A DNA stretch of 64,000 bases from Conexibacter sp. CPCC 205762 (GTDB taxonomy: Bacteria > Actinomycetota > Thermoleophilia > Solirubrobacterales > Solirubrobacteraceae): NCBI RefSeq assembly GCF_030646155.1, contig NZ_JAUTDN010000001.1, positions 62,001 through 126,000 on the forward strand. Direction: 5' to 3'. Positions 1-7,399 of the stretch are shown here, one piece after another. Each line of letters starts with the position of its first letter. Positions within the stretch are counted from its first letter, which is position 1. The notes under the pieces are model-generated. The model was not told the origin of the DNA. It searched no databases and worked only from the letters and a program-made list of their open reading frames with translations. The position numbers were made by a program, and so were the translations under genes.

Positions 1-216
1 GCCGACCCGGCGATGCTGGTCGCGGACACGTTCGAGCTGGTGGCGCAGGTCAACGGCAAGGTGCGCGACCGCCTGACGGCGCCGGCCGACGCCTCGCGTG
101 AGGACCTGGAGGCGCTGGCGCGCTCGGCTCCGAACGTGCAGGCCCATCTCGAGGGCAGACAGGTCGTGAAGGTGATCGTCGTGCCGGGCAAGCTCGTCAA
201 CATCGTCGTCCGGTAG
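1..216 (+). CDS. leuS: Leucyl-tRNA synthetase, C-terminal end (partial)
   Basis: The reading frame is already open at base 1 and ends at TAG 214-216, so only the last 71 residues are present. They match the C-terminal tail of bacterial LeuRS: a beta segment reading [11 protein letters not shown], a helical stretch, then [14 protein letters not shown] at the extreme end. In the family this small domain contacts the tRNA elbow during leucylation in the cytoplasm. The next gene starts 11 bases downstream on the same strand. The catalytic core lies outside the window, so integrity of the enzyme cannot be judged. Confidence 0.93.
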   Translation, partial: ADPAMLVADTFELVAQVNGKVRDRLTAPADASREDLEALARSAPNVQAHLEGRQVVKVIVVPGKLVNIVVR

Positions 217-227
217 GGCGATTTGCG

Positions 228-827
228 GTGACCGTGTCGGGCGACGGCGGGGGCGACGGGGGCGTGCGCGTCGTCGCGCGCCCGCACGTCGCCGTGATCG
301 GCGCCTCGCAGGCGGGGCCGGTCGAGTCGGCGCTCGCATTCACGGTCGGCGACCTGCTCGTGCGCGCGGGCGCGGTGATCGTCTGCGGCGGCGGGGGCGG
401 CGTGATGGAGGCCGCCTGTCGCGGCGCCCAGCTCGCGGCGGAGGGCCTCTCGCGCGGCGGGCATCCCGAGCCGGAGAGCGGCCGCGCGCCGTTGGATCGC
501 GCGGCGGAGATCGTCACGATCGGGATCCTCCCGGGCCTCGACCGCGCCGCCGCCAACCCCTACGTCGACGTCGCGATCCCGACCGGCATGGGCGAGCTGC
601 GCAACGGCCTGATCGTCCGCGCCGTCGACGCGGTCGTCGCGGTCGGCGGCGCCTACGGGACGCTGTCGGAGATCGCGCTGGCGCTGCGCGCCGGCAAGCG
701 GGTCGTCGGCCTGCAGACGTGGGAGCTGTCGCCCGAGCAGCTGCCCGACGACGGCTTCGTCGTGGCCGCGGAGGCGGAGGAGGCGGTCGCGATCGCCCTC
801 GACGCCGCCCGCTCGGCGAAGCTCTGA
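228..827 (+). CDS. LOG/TIGR00725-family Rossmann-fold protein
   Basis: This 199-residue protein resembles the TIGR00725 branch of the LOG (lysine-decarboxylase-like) nucleotide-binding superfamily. A short Gly-rich N-terminus leads into a first beta strand (HVAVIGAS). An ICGGGGGVMEAACRGA segment follows, and near residue 140 there is GGAYGTLSE, a degenerate form of the PGGxGTxxE signature of LOG phosphoribohydrolases. Classical LOG enzymes release cytokinin bases from nucleotides; the function of this branch is unsettled, so I do not assign a reaction. The GTG start at 228 lies 11 bases after leuS and has only a weak upstream ribosome site, so it may be co-transcribed. Confidence 0.8.
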   Translation: MTVSGDGGGDGGVRVVARPHVAVIGASQAGPVESALAFTVGDLLVRAGAVIVCGGGGGVMEAACRGAQLAAEGLSRGGHPEPESGRAPLDRAAEIVTIGILPGLDRAAANPYVDVAIPTGMGELRNGLIVRAVDAVVAVGGAYGTLSEIALALRAGKRVVGLQTWELSPEQLPDDGFVVAAEAEEAVAIALDAARSAKL

Positions 828-950
828 GCGACATCGGATGTGACAGGCGTCGCGCGCTTTGCGACGTCCTGCGCAGTCTCCGCACTCTTGTCGCAGAGCC
901 TGCGCTGAATCGGCACTGATCGCGTCTAGCGCTGTCACAGCGGCCGGCCA

Positions 951-956
951 TAGCTT
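951..956 (+). promoter_or_regulatory. -10 element for comEA
   Basis: The hexamer TAGCTT ends 7 bases before the ATG at 964. Transcription would start at or within a base or two of the start codon. No Shine-Dalgarno sequence precedes the gene. Confidence 0.55.
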
Positions 957-963
957 GCGGGAC

Positions 964-1758
964 ATGCCGCAGCCGACCCGTCCCCAGCTCGCCCTCTATG
1001 CCGCATTCGCGATCGCCGTCCTCCTGATCGGCGGTCGGTTCCTGCGGTCGGGCGATGCGGGGACGGCCGGCAGCGGCCCAGACGGCGGCGCTTCCCCCGG
1101 CGTCGTCGCTCCGGATGGCGCCGGCGGACCTCGTGCCGCCGGCGCCTCCGGAGATCCCTCTGCTGGCGGAGGCGCCGCCGGCGACGGCTCGGCCGATGCT
1201 GGCGCGGCGGCCGGCGGCGCTGGCGCCGGTGGCGCGGCGCGTGGCGATGGCGCGGCGGGCGCCGGCGGCGACGCGGCGCTTGGCGCTGCCGGTGCGGGCG
1301 GCGCGGTCGTGGACGTGAAGGGCGCGGTGCGCCATCCGGGCGTCTACCGCGTCGCCGACGGGGCGCGCGTCCTCGACGCGGTCGACCGTGCCGGCGGTCT
1401 CACGGCCCGCGCCGACCGCCGCGGCGTCAACCTCGCGGCGAGAGTGACCGACGGCGGCGAGGTCGTCGTGCCGCGGCGGGGCGAGCGGGCCGGCGCGATG
1501 GCGCCGGCGGGCGCGGGCGGGACGTCGGCCGCGGCGGCGGACGGGACTGCCGCGGCCGATGTGCCGCTCGCACTCGACATCAACACCGCCTCCGCAACCG
1601 AGCTGGAGCAGCTCGACGGCGTCGGCCCGGCGACAGCGGCGAAGATCGTCTCCTACCGCGAGCAGAACGGCCCGTTCAGCTCGATCGAGGAGCTGGACGC
1701 CGTCTCCGGCATCGGCGAGGCGAAGCTGGCCGCGATCCGCGCCCAGCTCGGCAGATGA
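964..1758 (+). CDS. comEA: ComEA-type DNA-binding competence protein
   Basis: This 264-residue membrane-anchored DNA receptor has one transmembrane segment (about residues 9-27). A low-complexity Ala/Gly/Pro region of some 80 residues follows, then an SLBB domain (about 115-175, VVDVKGAVRHPGVY). A C-terminal double helix-hairpin-helix module (about 204-263) carries LDINTAS, LDGVGPATAAKI and VSGIGEAKLAAI. In the family it binds extracellular double-stranded DNA and hands it to ComEC. The frame is open further upstream, but I start at ATG 964 because the transmembrane helix follows at once and a -10 box sits 7 bases before it. Its stop overlaps the comEC start as ATGA. Confidence 0.9.
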   Translation: MPQPTRPQLALYAAFAIAVLLIGGRFLRSGDAGTAGSGPDGGASPGVVAPDGAGGPRAAGASGDPSAGGGAAGDGSADAGAAAGGAGAGGAARGDGAAGAGGDAALGAAGAGGAVVDVKGAVRHPGVYRVADGARVLDAVDRAGGLTARADRRGVNLAARVTDGGEVVVPRRGERAGAMAPAGAGGTSAAAADGTAAADVPLALDINTASATELEQLDGVGPATAAKIVSYREQNGPFSSIEELDAVSGIGEAKLAAIRAQLGR

Positions 1759-3323
1759 GCGCGGCGGCCCGCGCGGTCGGTGTCGTCGAGGAGGCGCTGG
1801 ACCAGCTCCGCGCCCATCCCCGCCACCTCGTGCTCGGCGCGCTCGTCGCCGGCCTGCTCGCGATCAGAGTCGGGTCCGGCGGCGTGCTGCTGCTGGCGCT
1901 GACGGCGGGGGCGCTGGCCGGCCGTCCGGTGGTCGCCGTCGCTGCGCTCGCGGCGGTGCTGATCGGCGCGATCGGCGGCCAGGCGCGCCTCGCCGCGCTC
2001 GACCGCACCGCGCTCACCCCGCTGCTCTACACGCAGGTCACTGCCGAGGTGACGCTGCTGGAGCAGCCGCGCCCGGTCCAGTTCGGCAGCACCGCGCTCG
2101 CCTCGCTGCGTACGCTCGTACACGATGATGCGGGTGCGGGCGGTGCGGTGGAGGCGGCGGGTTCGGCGGGCGCGGGGAGAGCGGCGGGCGCGGCGGGTGC
2201 GACGACGACAGGGGCGGGGGAGCGGGTGATGCTCCGCATCCGCCAGGCGACGGTGTGGCCGGCGGTCGCGACCGGCGGCGTCGTGCGGGTGAGCGGGCGG
2301 CTGCGGCGGCTGGGCCCGTTCGAGCAGCACTACGTGCGCAAGGGCGCGCACGCGGCGATCACGGTCGACGCCGCCACCGCGACCGGGGCTCGGCGCGGCG
2401 GGCTCTGGCGTCTGGTCGATCTCATCCGCGGCCGTGCGGAGGCTGCCCTGGGCGTCGGGCTCGCGCCGCCGCAGGCCGCGCTCCTGCGCGGCATGGCGCT
2501 CGGCCAGGACGAGGCGCTGAGCGAGCAGACCCGCGACGAGTTCCGCACCTCCGGGCTCAGCCACCTGACGGCCGCGAGCGGCGCCAATGTCGCGCTGCTG
2601 CTGGCGCTCGCGCTGCCGCTGCTGACGGCGCTCGGGCTCGGGCTGCGGCAGCGGCTCACCGCCGCGCTGGCGCTGATCGCGCTCTACGTCCCCCTCGCCG
2701 GCGGCGGTCCCTCGATCCAGCGGGCTGGCGCGATGGGCGCCGCGACGACCGCCGCCGCGCTCGCCGGTCGTGCCGCCTCGCGCTGGTACGCGCTGCTGCT
2801 CGCCGCGGCGGTGACGCTCGCCGTCAATCCCCGCTTCAGCGCCGATCCCGGCTGGCAGCTGAGCTTCGCGGCCGTCGTCGCGATCGCGCTCGCGACGCCC
2901 GCCGTCGCCACGCGGCTGCGGCGCCGGCGCGTGCCCGGCCCGCTCGCCGACGCGGCGGCGATGACCTTCGCCGCGACGCTCGGGACGGCGCCGCTGCTGG
3001 CGTTCCATTTCGAGGAGCTGTCGCTCGTCTCGCTGCCCGCGAACGTGCTCGCCGCCCCGGCGGTCGCGCCGATCATGTGGCTCGGCATGCTCGCCGCCGC
3101 CGTCGGCCAGTTCGCCGCTCCGCTGGCGCTGCCGCTCAACACGCTCAACGCCAGCCTGCTCGGCTACGTCGGCGCGATCGCCCACACGGCCGCGACCGTT
3201 CCGCACGCCGAGGTGAGATGGCGGCTCCCCGGCCCGCTCGCGCTGGCAGGCCTCTATGCCGCCGTCGCCGCGCTGGTCGCACTGATCCGCTGGCGGGCTC
3301 CGCCAGCCGGCGATCGGTGGTGA
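1755..3323 (+). CDS. comEC: ComEC/Rec2-family DNA uptake channel
   Basis: This 522-residue polytopic membrane protein has a DUF4131-like N-terminal region (about 30-190) and a competence domain (about 230-490). A motif GLSHLTAASGANVALL near residue 266 corresponds to the conserved SGLSHLLAVSG-type sequence of ComEC. In the family it forms the channel that passes single-stranded DNA into the cytoplasm. The metallo-beta-lactamase nuclease domain found at the C-terminus of many ComEC proteins is absent: the protein stops soon after the last membrane helices. It overlaps comEA by 4 bases, so translation is probably coupled. It converges on the next gene with a 6-base gap. Confidence 0.9.
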   Translation: MSAAARAVGVVEEALDQLRAHPRHLVLGALVAGLLAIRVGSGGVLLLALTAGALAGRPVVAVAALAAVLIGAIGGQARLAALDRTALTPLLYTQVTAEVTLLEQPRPVQFGSTALASLRTLVHDDAGAGGAVEAAGSAGAGRAAGAAGATTTGAGERVMLRIRQATVWPAVATGGVVRVSGRLRRLGPFEQHYVRKGAHAAITVDAATATGARRGGLWRLVDLIRGRAEAALGVGLAPPQAALLRGMALGQDEALSEQTRDEFRTSGLSHLTAASGANVALLLALALPLLTALGLGLRQRLTAALALIALYVPLAGGGPSIQRAGAMGAATTAAALAGRAASRWYALLLAAAVTLAVNPRFSADPGWQLSFAAVVAIALATPAVATRLRRRRVPGPLADAAAMTFAATLGTAPLLAFHFEELSLVSLPANVLAAPAVAPIMWLGMLAAAVGQFAAPLALPLNTLNASLLGYVGAIAHTAATVPHAEVRWRLPGPLALAGLYAAVAALVALIRWRAPPAGDRW

Positions 3324-3337
3324 CGGGCCTCAGCCCG
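3324..3337. terminator. Short hairpin between convergent genes
   Basis: CGGGC and GCCCG arms flank a CTCA loop exactly between the comEC stop and the stop of the minus-strand PH-domain gene, overlapping the latter stop codon. It is small and has no T run, so terminator function is only a suggestion. Confidence 0.35.
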
Positions 3338-5252
3338 CGGGCGCCGGCTCGGCGTCAGCGGCCGGTGCGGTCGCGTCGCCTTCGAGGAACGGCGCCAGCA
3401 GGCCCGGGACGGCCGCCTCAGCGAAGGCGAGCCCGTCGCCCGCGGCGATGTCGACGACCTCGTAGCCGCCCTTGCCGGCGGCGGTCGTCGCGGTCAGCGT
3501 CACGAGGCCGGAGCGGCGCTGGAAGGGGGAGCGGCGCACGTTCCAGCCGATCACTCCGTCGCGACGGAGGGCGGTCGTGTGCCGCGACAGGAGTCCGTGG
3601 CGCGTGACGACGTACTCGCTCGTGAGCCGATGGCCGAGCGCGCGGTAGGCGTCGTGGGCCAGCAGCAGGAACAGCGGCGCGAGCGCCAGCGGCAGCAGCC
3701 ACAGCCAGCTCGGAAGCCACCCCGCGACCGGCCCGGCCAGCAGCAGCGCCAGCAGCGGAACGCCCGCCGCCGCCACCGCCCGCGTCAGCCGCCGCCGCAA
3801 CGCGGCACGCGGATGCGCGACGAGGCCGGCGACCAGCGCGAAGCTGTTCGCCGCGTCGCCCGGCATCGCGCCGCCGCCCGCCGGGGCGTGCTCCTGCAGC
3901 ACCTCGGCTGCGATCGCCTCGGCCTCGGCGCGGCCGACGTGCGGCAGCAGCGTGTCGGCGCCGCCCTCGGGTCTGTCATGGCCGCTGGAGCGCAGGCCGC
4001 TGACGATCGCGCGCAGCCCGGCGCCGCCGACCAGCCGCTGCAACGGCGGCTCCGACAGCTGGACGCCGCGCAGGCGGCGCTGCTCGATCGTCACCGAGCG
4101 CGACGTCAGCAGGCCGCGGCTGAGGTGGAGCGTGCCGCTCGGCTCGCGCGTGAGGCGGAAGCGCCACCAGCTCTCGCCGAACTGCAGGCCCGCGCCGACC
4201 GCGCCCACCAGCGACAGCACGACCAGCGCCAACAGCACCAGCAGCACGAACGCCCACCACGGCTCGGTGTCGGCGCGCTGGAGCCCGTCCTCCGCGGCGT
4301 TGCCGACTATCCGCCCGAACCGCTGCTCGAGCCCGATCTGGTCGAGCAGGTTGAACAGCGCCCCGAACGCCGCGACCGGCAGCAGCAGCGTCCACGGCGA
4401 CAGCAGGTGGTACGGCAGCCAGCGCCAGCGCAGCCGCGCGATCTCGACCTCCGGTGGGGCGTCAAGGTCGAACGCCTCCGCCGCGCCGTTCGCGCCGGCC
4501 GCGCCGCCGGCGGCGGACTGCGAGGCGGCGGTCGCGCCGCCCGCGGCAGATGGCGAAGCGCCGGCCGCGCTGCCGGCTGCGGACGACGAAGCGCCGGCCG
4601 CGACCGCGGGCGCCCCGCCGGCCACCGCGCCCCGCCGCAGCAGCTCCGCGCGCAGGCGGCGGGCCTCGTCGGCGGCGACGGCGTCGAGGCGCAGCTGGCC
4701 CTGCTCGTGCGTGCCGGTGCCGATCTCGACCGTCGTGATGCGGAACACGCGGTGGAGCGGCTTCGCGGTCAGGTTGACCGTGCGGACGCGGTCGCGCGGG
4801 ACCGACAGCGCTCTTCTGCGCAGCAGCCCCGATCTCAGCTCGACCAGCTCGTCGCCGACGCGGTACCGGGTCGTCGCCCAGGTGACCGCGTCGCCGAGCG
4901 CCCGCAGCGCCCCGCCGCCGAAGACGAACGCGACCGGGATCAGCACCGTCCGGTCGATCGCGCCGCCGAACACGAGCAGGAAGGCGATCGGCGCCAGCGA
5001 CCCCGCCACCCGCGCCACGTGCACCGCCAGCACCCGCACGTCGAGCTGGCGCCAGGCGGCGGCGTCGGAAGGGGGCGCGGCGGCGGCGTCCGCGGGCGGC
5101 GGGGCGGCGGCGCCTGACGCCGAGGGCGAGTTGGAGGCGCTTGGGGGCGGGACGGTCTCGTCCGGCGCGGAGGGCGGGGCGGCGTCGTCCAGCGGGGGCG
5201 TGGCGACAGCGTCGGAGGCGGGCGGCTGCGAGTCGGGCGCGTCGGCGCTCAT
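3330..5252 (-). CDS. Membrane protein with three bacterial PH domains (YdbT-like)
   Basis: This 640-residue protein holds three bPH2 (DUF304) modules: one starting TRYRVGDELVELRSGLL, one starting FRLTREPSGTLHLSRGLL, and one starting HRLTSEYVVTRHGLLSR. Each follows paired transmembrane helices, the architecture of Bacillus YdbT. The N-terminal 80 residues and a linker after the first PH domain are long Ala/Pro/Ser/Gly low-complexity runs not typical of the family. I start at the ATG whose complement is 5250-5252, because it overlaps the stop of the upstream YdbS-like gene (ATGA); the frame is open for another 580 codons only as a shadow of holA. Function in the family is poorly defined; YdbS/YdbT influence bacteriocin resistance in Bacillus. 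Confidence 0.82.
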   Translation of the reverse strand: MSADAPDSQPPASDAVATPPLDDAAPPSAPDETVPPPSASNSPSASGAAAPPPADAAAAPPSDAAAWRQLDVRVLAVHVARVAGSLAPIAFLLVFGGAIDRTVLIPVAFVFGGGALRALGDAVTWATTRYRVGDELVELRSGLLRRRALSVPRDRVRTVNLTAKPLHRVFRITTVEIGTGTHEQGQLRLDAVAADEARRLRAELLRRGAVAGGAPAVAAGASSSAAGSAAGASPSAAGGATAASQSAAGGAAGANGAAEAFDLDAPPEVEIARLRWRWLPYHLLSPWTLLLPVAAFGALFNLLDQIGLEQRFGRIVGNAAEDGLQRADTEPWWAFVLLVLLALVVLSLVGAVGAGLQFGESWWRFRLTREPSGTLHLSRGLLTSRSVTIEQRRLRGVQLSEPPLQRLVGGAGLRAIVSGLRSSGHDRPEGGADTLLPHVGRAEAEAIAAEVLQEHAPAGGGAMPGDAANSFALVAGLVAHPRAALRRRLTRAVAAAGVPLLALLLAGPVAGWLPSWLWLLPLALAPLFLLLAHDAYRALGHRLTSEYVVTRHGLLSRHTTALRRDGVIGWNVRRSPFQRRSGLVTLTATTAAGKGGYEVVDIAAGDGLAFAEAAVPGLLAPFLEGDATAPAADAEPAPAG

Positions 5253-5743
5253 GTGGCGTCGCCGGGGATCGCCTGGGTCGTCTCCGTCAGGCGGCCGACC
5301 AGCTCGACCGCCTCGGTGTGGTCGAGGCCTTCGATCACGATCGCGCCGCTCGCGGACGCCGTCGTGACCGTCACCGAGGCGAGGCCGAACAGCTGCTGCA
5401 GCGGGCCGCGCTGGGTGTCGACCGTCTGCACGCGCGAGAGCGGCGCGACGCGCCACTCCTGCAGCAGCCAGCCGGACGCGGCGTAGACCGCCTCGGGCGT
5501 CGTCTCCCAGCGGTGCACCCGATACCGCCAGCGCGGCATCACGACCACATACGCCGCGCCGACCAGCGCGCCGACCGCGAGCGCCACCAGCAGCCAGTCG
5601 CGCAGGCTCTCCCACAGCACGGCCGCGACGGCCAGCGCGGCAAGCGCCGGCACGACCGTCGTCAGCGCCTGCGCCGTCCACCACCGCACCGCGCGCGGGT
5701 CGACGCGGTGGCGCGGCGGGCGCAGGCGGAGGTCGGTCTCCAT
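5249..5743 (-). CDS. PH-domain membrane protein (YdbS-like)
   Basis: This 164-residue protein has two adjacent transmembrane helices (about residues 26-72) followed by one bPH2 domain beginning RWRYRVHRWETTPEAVY and containing PLSRVQTVDTQRGPLQQLFGLASV, the typical DUF304 core. It is the first gene of a two-gene unit with the three-PH-domain protein, with overlapping stop and start codons. The pairing of a short YdbS-like and a long YdbT-like protein is the common arrangement in Gram-positive bacteria and suggests that they act together at the membrane. A -10 box lies 6 bases upstream of the ATG. Confidence 0.85.
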   Translation of the reverse strand: METDLRLRPPRHRVDPRAVRWWTAQALTTVVPALAALAVAAVLWESLRDWLLVALAVGALVGAAYVVVMPRWRYRVHRWETTPEAVYAASGWLLQEWRVAPLSRVQTVDTQRGPLQQLFGLASVTVTTASASGAIVIEGLDHTEAVELVGRLTETTQAIPGDAT

Positions 5744-5749
5744 GCCGCC

Positions 5750-5755
5750 ACGCTA
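5750..5755 (-). promoter_or_regulatory. -10 element for the PH-domain operon
   Basis: On the minus strand TAGCGT ends 6 bases before the ATG at 5743, which predicts a leaderless transcript. Confidence 0.6.
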
Positions 5756-5906
5756 CCGCGCCGGCCGCATCGGCTCGGTGCGGCCAGCACCCGCCCGGCG
5801 CCTCGGACCCGGGAGGCGGCTGACCCGCGGCCGCTCGCACGGCGGGGCAGCGGCGGGGAGTCGCGGCTCGCGCGCGGGCTGGCGGCGCCACGCCCGGCGC
5901 TCGTCG

Positions 5907-5912
5907 TAGACT
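5907..5912 (+). promoter_or_regulatory. -10 element for holA
   Basis: TAGACT lies 9 bases before the ATG at 5922. The expected transcription start is 2-3 bases before the start codon, and no ribosome-binding site is visible. Confidence 0.6.
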
Positions 5913-5921
5913 CGCGAGCCG

Positions 5922-6899
5922 ATGGCGCCCTCGTTCAAGCCCGCGTATCTGATCTACGGCGACGACCACGGCCGCCTCGGCGAGCGGCGCGCGAGACTGC
6001 GCGCGCTGGCTGAGCGGGAGAGCGGGTCGCAGGGGATCGAGGTGTTCGAGGGCGACGCGGCGACGGTCGAGTCGGTCGCGGCCGCGCTGTCGGCGATGAC
6101 GTTCGCGATCGGCCGCCGCTTCCTGATCGTCGACGGCGTCGAGCGCTGGAAGGCGGCCGACATGAGAGTGATCGAGCCGGTCGTGAAGTCGCTCCCGCCC
6201 GACACGACAGTCGTCTTCTTCGGTCGCGAGGAAGGCCGCATGAAGGTCCCCGACAGACTGATCGCCGCGGTCAGAACGGCCGGCGGCGACATCAGCACCG
6301 AGATGACCGTCAAGCCGTGGGAGCTGCCGAGATGGGCGGTCGGGCAGGCGAGAGCGCTCGGGCTGGAGCTGCACCCGTCGGCCGCGAGAGCGCTCGTCAA
6401 CCACGTCGGCGAGCGGCAGCAGCGGCTGCTGCGCGAGCTGGAGAAGCTGGCGCTCGAACTCGGCGACGGCGCGCGCGTCGGCCTCGAGCAGATCGAGGAG
6501 ATCACCGCCAACTCGTCCGAGCGCAAGTCGTGGACGCTCGCCGACGCGCTCGTCGCGCGTGACGGCGCCTCCGCCACGCGCGCCTACCTGGAGCTGCGCC
6601 AGCAGGGCGAGCGGCTCGCCGGCCTGCTGTTCACGATCGCGCGCCGCCTGCGCGACGCGCTCGAAGTCGCCGAGCGGCTGGAGGCGGGGGAGCCGGCCGC
6701 GTCCGTCAAGCGCGGGCTGCGGATGCCGCCGAAGGCCGCGGAGCGGTTCGTCGCCGACGTGCAGCGCAACGACGTCGCCGGCTTGCGCGCCGCGATCGAG
6801 ATCGTCGCCGACCTCGAGCTGGCCTCGCGCGGCGGCGCCGGCTCGAAGCTCGGCGAGGACACGCTCGCCGTCAGAGCGATCGCTCGCATCGCCGCCTGA
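5922..6899 (+). CDS. holA: DNA polymerase III subunit delta
   Basis: This 325-residue protein is the clamp-loader delta subunit. It opens with KPAYLIYGDDHGRLGERRARLRALA, the HolA N-terminal strand and helix. A degenerate AAA+ fold follows (FLIVDGVERW, TTVVFFGREEGRMK), then LLRELEKLALE and a helical collar domain at the C-terminus. In the holoenzyme delta opens the beta sliding clamp. The position next to comEC and rpsT matches the usual comEA-comEC-holA-rpsT order of many bacteria, here with the PH-domain genes inserted. The ATG at 5922 is supported by an adjacent -10 box. Confidence 0.93.
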   Translation: MAPSFKPAYLIYGDDHGRLGERRARLRALAERESGSQGIEVFEGDAATVESVAAALSAMTFAIGRRFLIVDGVERWKAADMRVIEPVVKSLPPDTTVVFFGREEGRMKVPDRLIAAVRTAGGDISTEMTVKPWELPRWAVGQARALGLELHPSAARALVNHVGERQQRLLRELEKLALELGDGARVGLEQIEEITANSSERKSWTLADALVARDGASATRAYLELRQQGERLAGLLFTIARRLRDALEVAERLEAGEPAASVKRGLRMPPKAAERFVADVQRNDVAGLRAAIEIVADLELASRGGAGSKLGEDTLAVRAIARIAA

Positions 6900-6924
6900 G
6901 CGCCAGCTTCCCGTGGGGGTGGGC

Positions 6925-6957
6925 GCAATCTGTGGGTCTGTGGGACCCGGAGATTGC
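6925..6957. terminator. Two-part hairpin after holA
   Basis: GCAATCT (6925-6931) pairs with AGATTGC (6951-6957), and inside it GGGTC (6934-6938) pairs with GACCC (6944-6948), leaving a TGTGG loop. It lies 25 bases after the holA stop and has no T run. It probably ends holA transcription, facing rpsT from the other side. Confidence 0.5.
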
Positions 6958-7015
6958 ACGTCCGCTCGCCCGGCGGCGCCGCCCAGCGCCGCACAGGCGC
7001 CCAAGAACGACGAAA

Positions 7016-7075
7016 GACCCGCTTGCGCGGGCCGATCGGCGTACTGCTCAGCTATGTGAGTGGAAGAAGCGGGTC
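7016..7075 (-). terminator. rpsT terminator hairpin
   Basis: AAGCGGGTC (7067-7075) and GACCCGCTT (7016-7024) form a perfect 9-bp stem around a 42-base loop, starting directly after the rpsT stop codon. Read on the minus strand, the stem is followed by TTTCGTCGTTCTT, a partial T tract. Confidence 0.55.
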
Positions 7076-7348
7076 CTACGCGTCGGTGCCGCTACCCGCA
7101 AGAATGCGGGCGGCACGCGACTTCTTGCGCGCGCCGTTGTTGCGGTGGAGCGCGCCGCGCTTGACGGCCTTGTCGATCGTCTGGACCAGCTCGCGGTGCA
7201 CAGGGGCGGCATCCGCTCTTTCCTCGCCCGAGGTGATGGCCTCGAGACGACGGAAGTAGGTCTTGATCTTCGACGTGTAGCGGCGGTTCTCGGACCGCTC
7301 GCGCTCAGCGCGGAGGATGCGCTTCTTCTGAGAATGAATGTTGGCCAT
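7076..7348 (-). CDS. rpsT: 30S ribosomal protein S20
   Basis: This 90-residue basic protein begins MANIHSQKKRILRAERERSENR, continues with KTYFRRLEAI, and ends in the conserved KRGALHRNNGARKKSRAARIL segment that binds the 5' domain of 16S rRNA. Length and sequence are typical of S20. The ATG (complement of 7346-7348) gives the canonical MANI start; the much longer open frame upstream is the shadow of murJ. The leader of about 30 bases has no clear Shine-Dalgarno sequence. The promoter overlaps that of murJ on the other strand. Confidence 0.96.
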   Translation of the reverse strand: MANIHSQKKRILRAERERSENRRYTSKIKTYFRRLEAITSGEERADAAPVHRELVQTIDKAVKRGALHRNNGARKKSRAARILAGSGTDA

Positions 7349-7384
7349 AAGAAAAGGGCCACGGTCATGGCCGCGGCGGCGTCG

Positions 7385-7391
7385 TACTATA
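7385..7391. promoter_or_regulatory. Shared symmetric -10 for murJ (+) and rpsT (-)
   Basis: The 7 bases TACTATA read TACTAT on the plus strand (7385-7390), 9 bases before the murJ GTG at 7400. They read TATAGT on the minus strand (7386-7391), about 37 bases before the rpsT ATG at 7348. One symmetric element could therefore serve both genes. It also argues that murJ starts at GTG 7400, not at the in-frame ATG 7367, which lies upstream of the -10. Confidence 0.65.
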
Positions 7392-7399
7392 GCGCGCTC

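Noticed and set aside
1653..3206. Long minus-strand frame opposite comEC
   Set aside because: The translation is Arg/Gln/Asp-rich low complexity without recognisable motifs; comEC on the plus strand has clear membrane helices and family motifs.
3330..7004. A 1224-codon open frame on the minus strand
   Set aside because: Only the part up to 5252 encodes the PH-domain protein. The rest is antisense to holA and consists of low-complexity Arg/Ala sequence with no domain.
6900..7075. Possible tRNA or small RNA between holA and rpsT because of strong stems
   Set aside because: The stems do not form a cloverleaf, no GTTCRA T-loop is present, and the positions fit terminators of the two convergent genes.
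7367..7399. ATG 7367 as the murJ start
   Set aside because: It lies upstream of the -10 box TACTAT that drives murJ, and the 11 extra residues do not match the family N-terminus.
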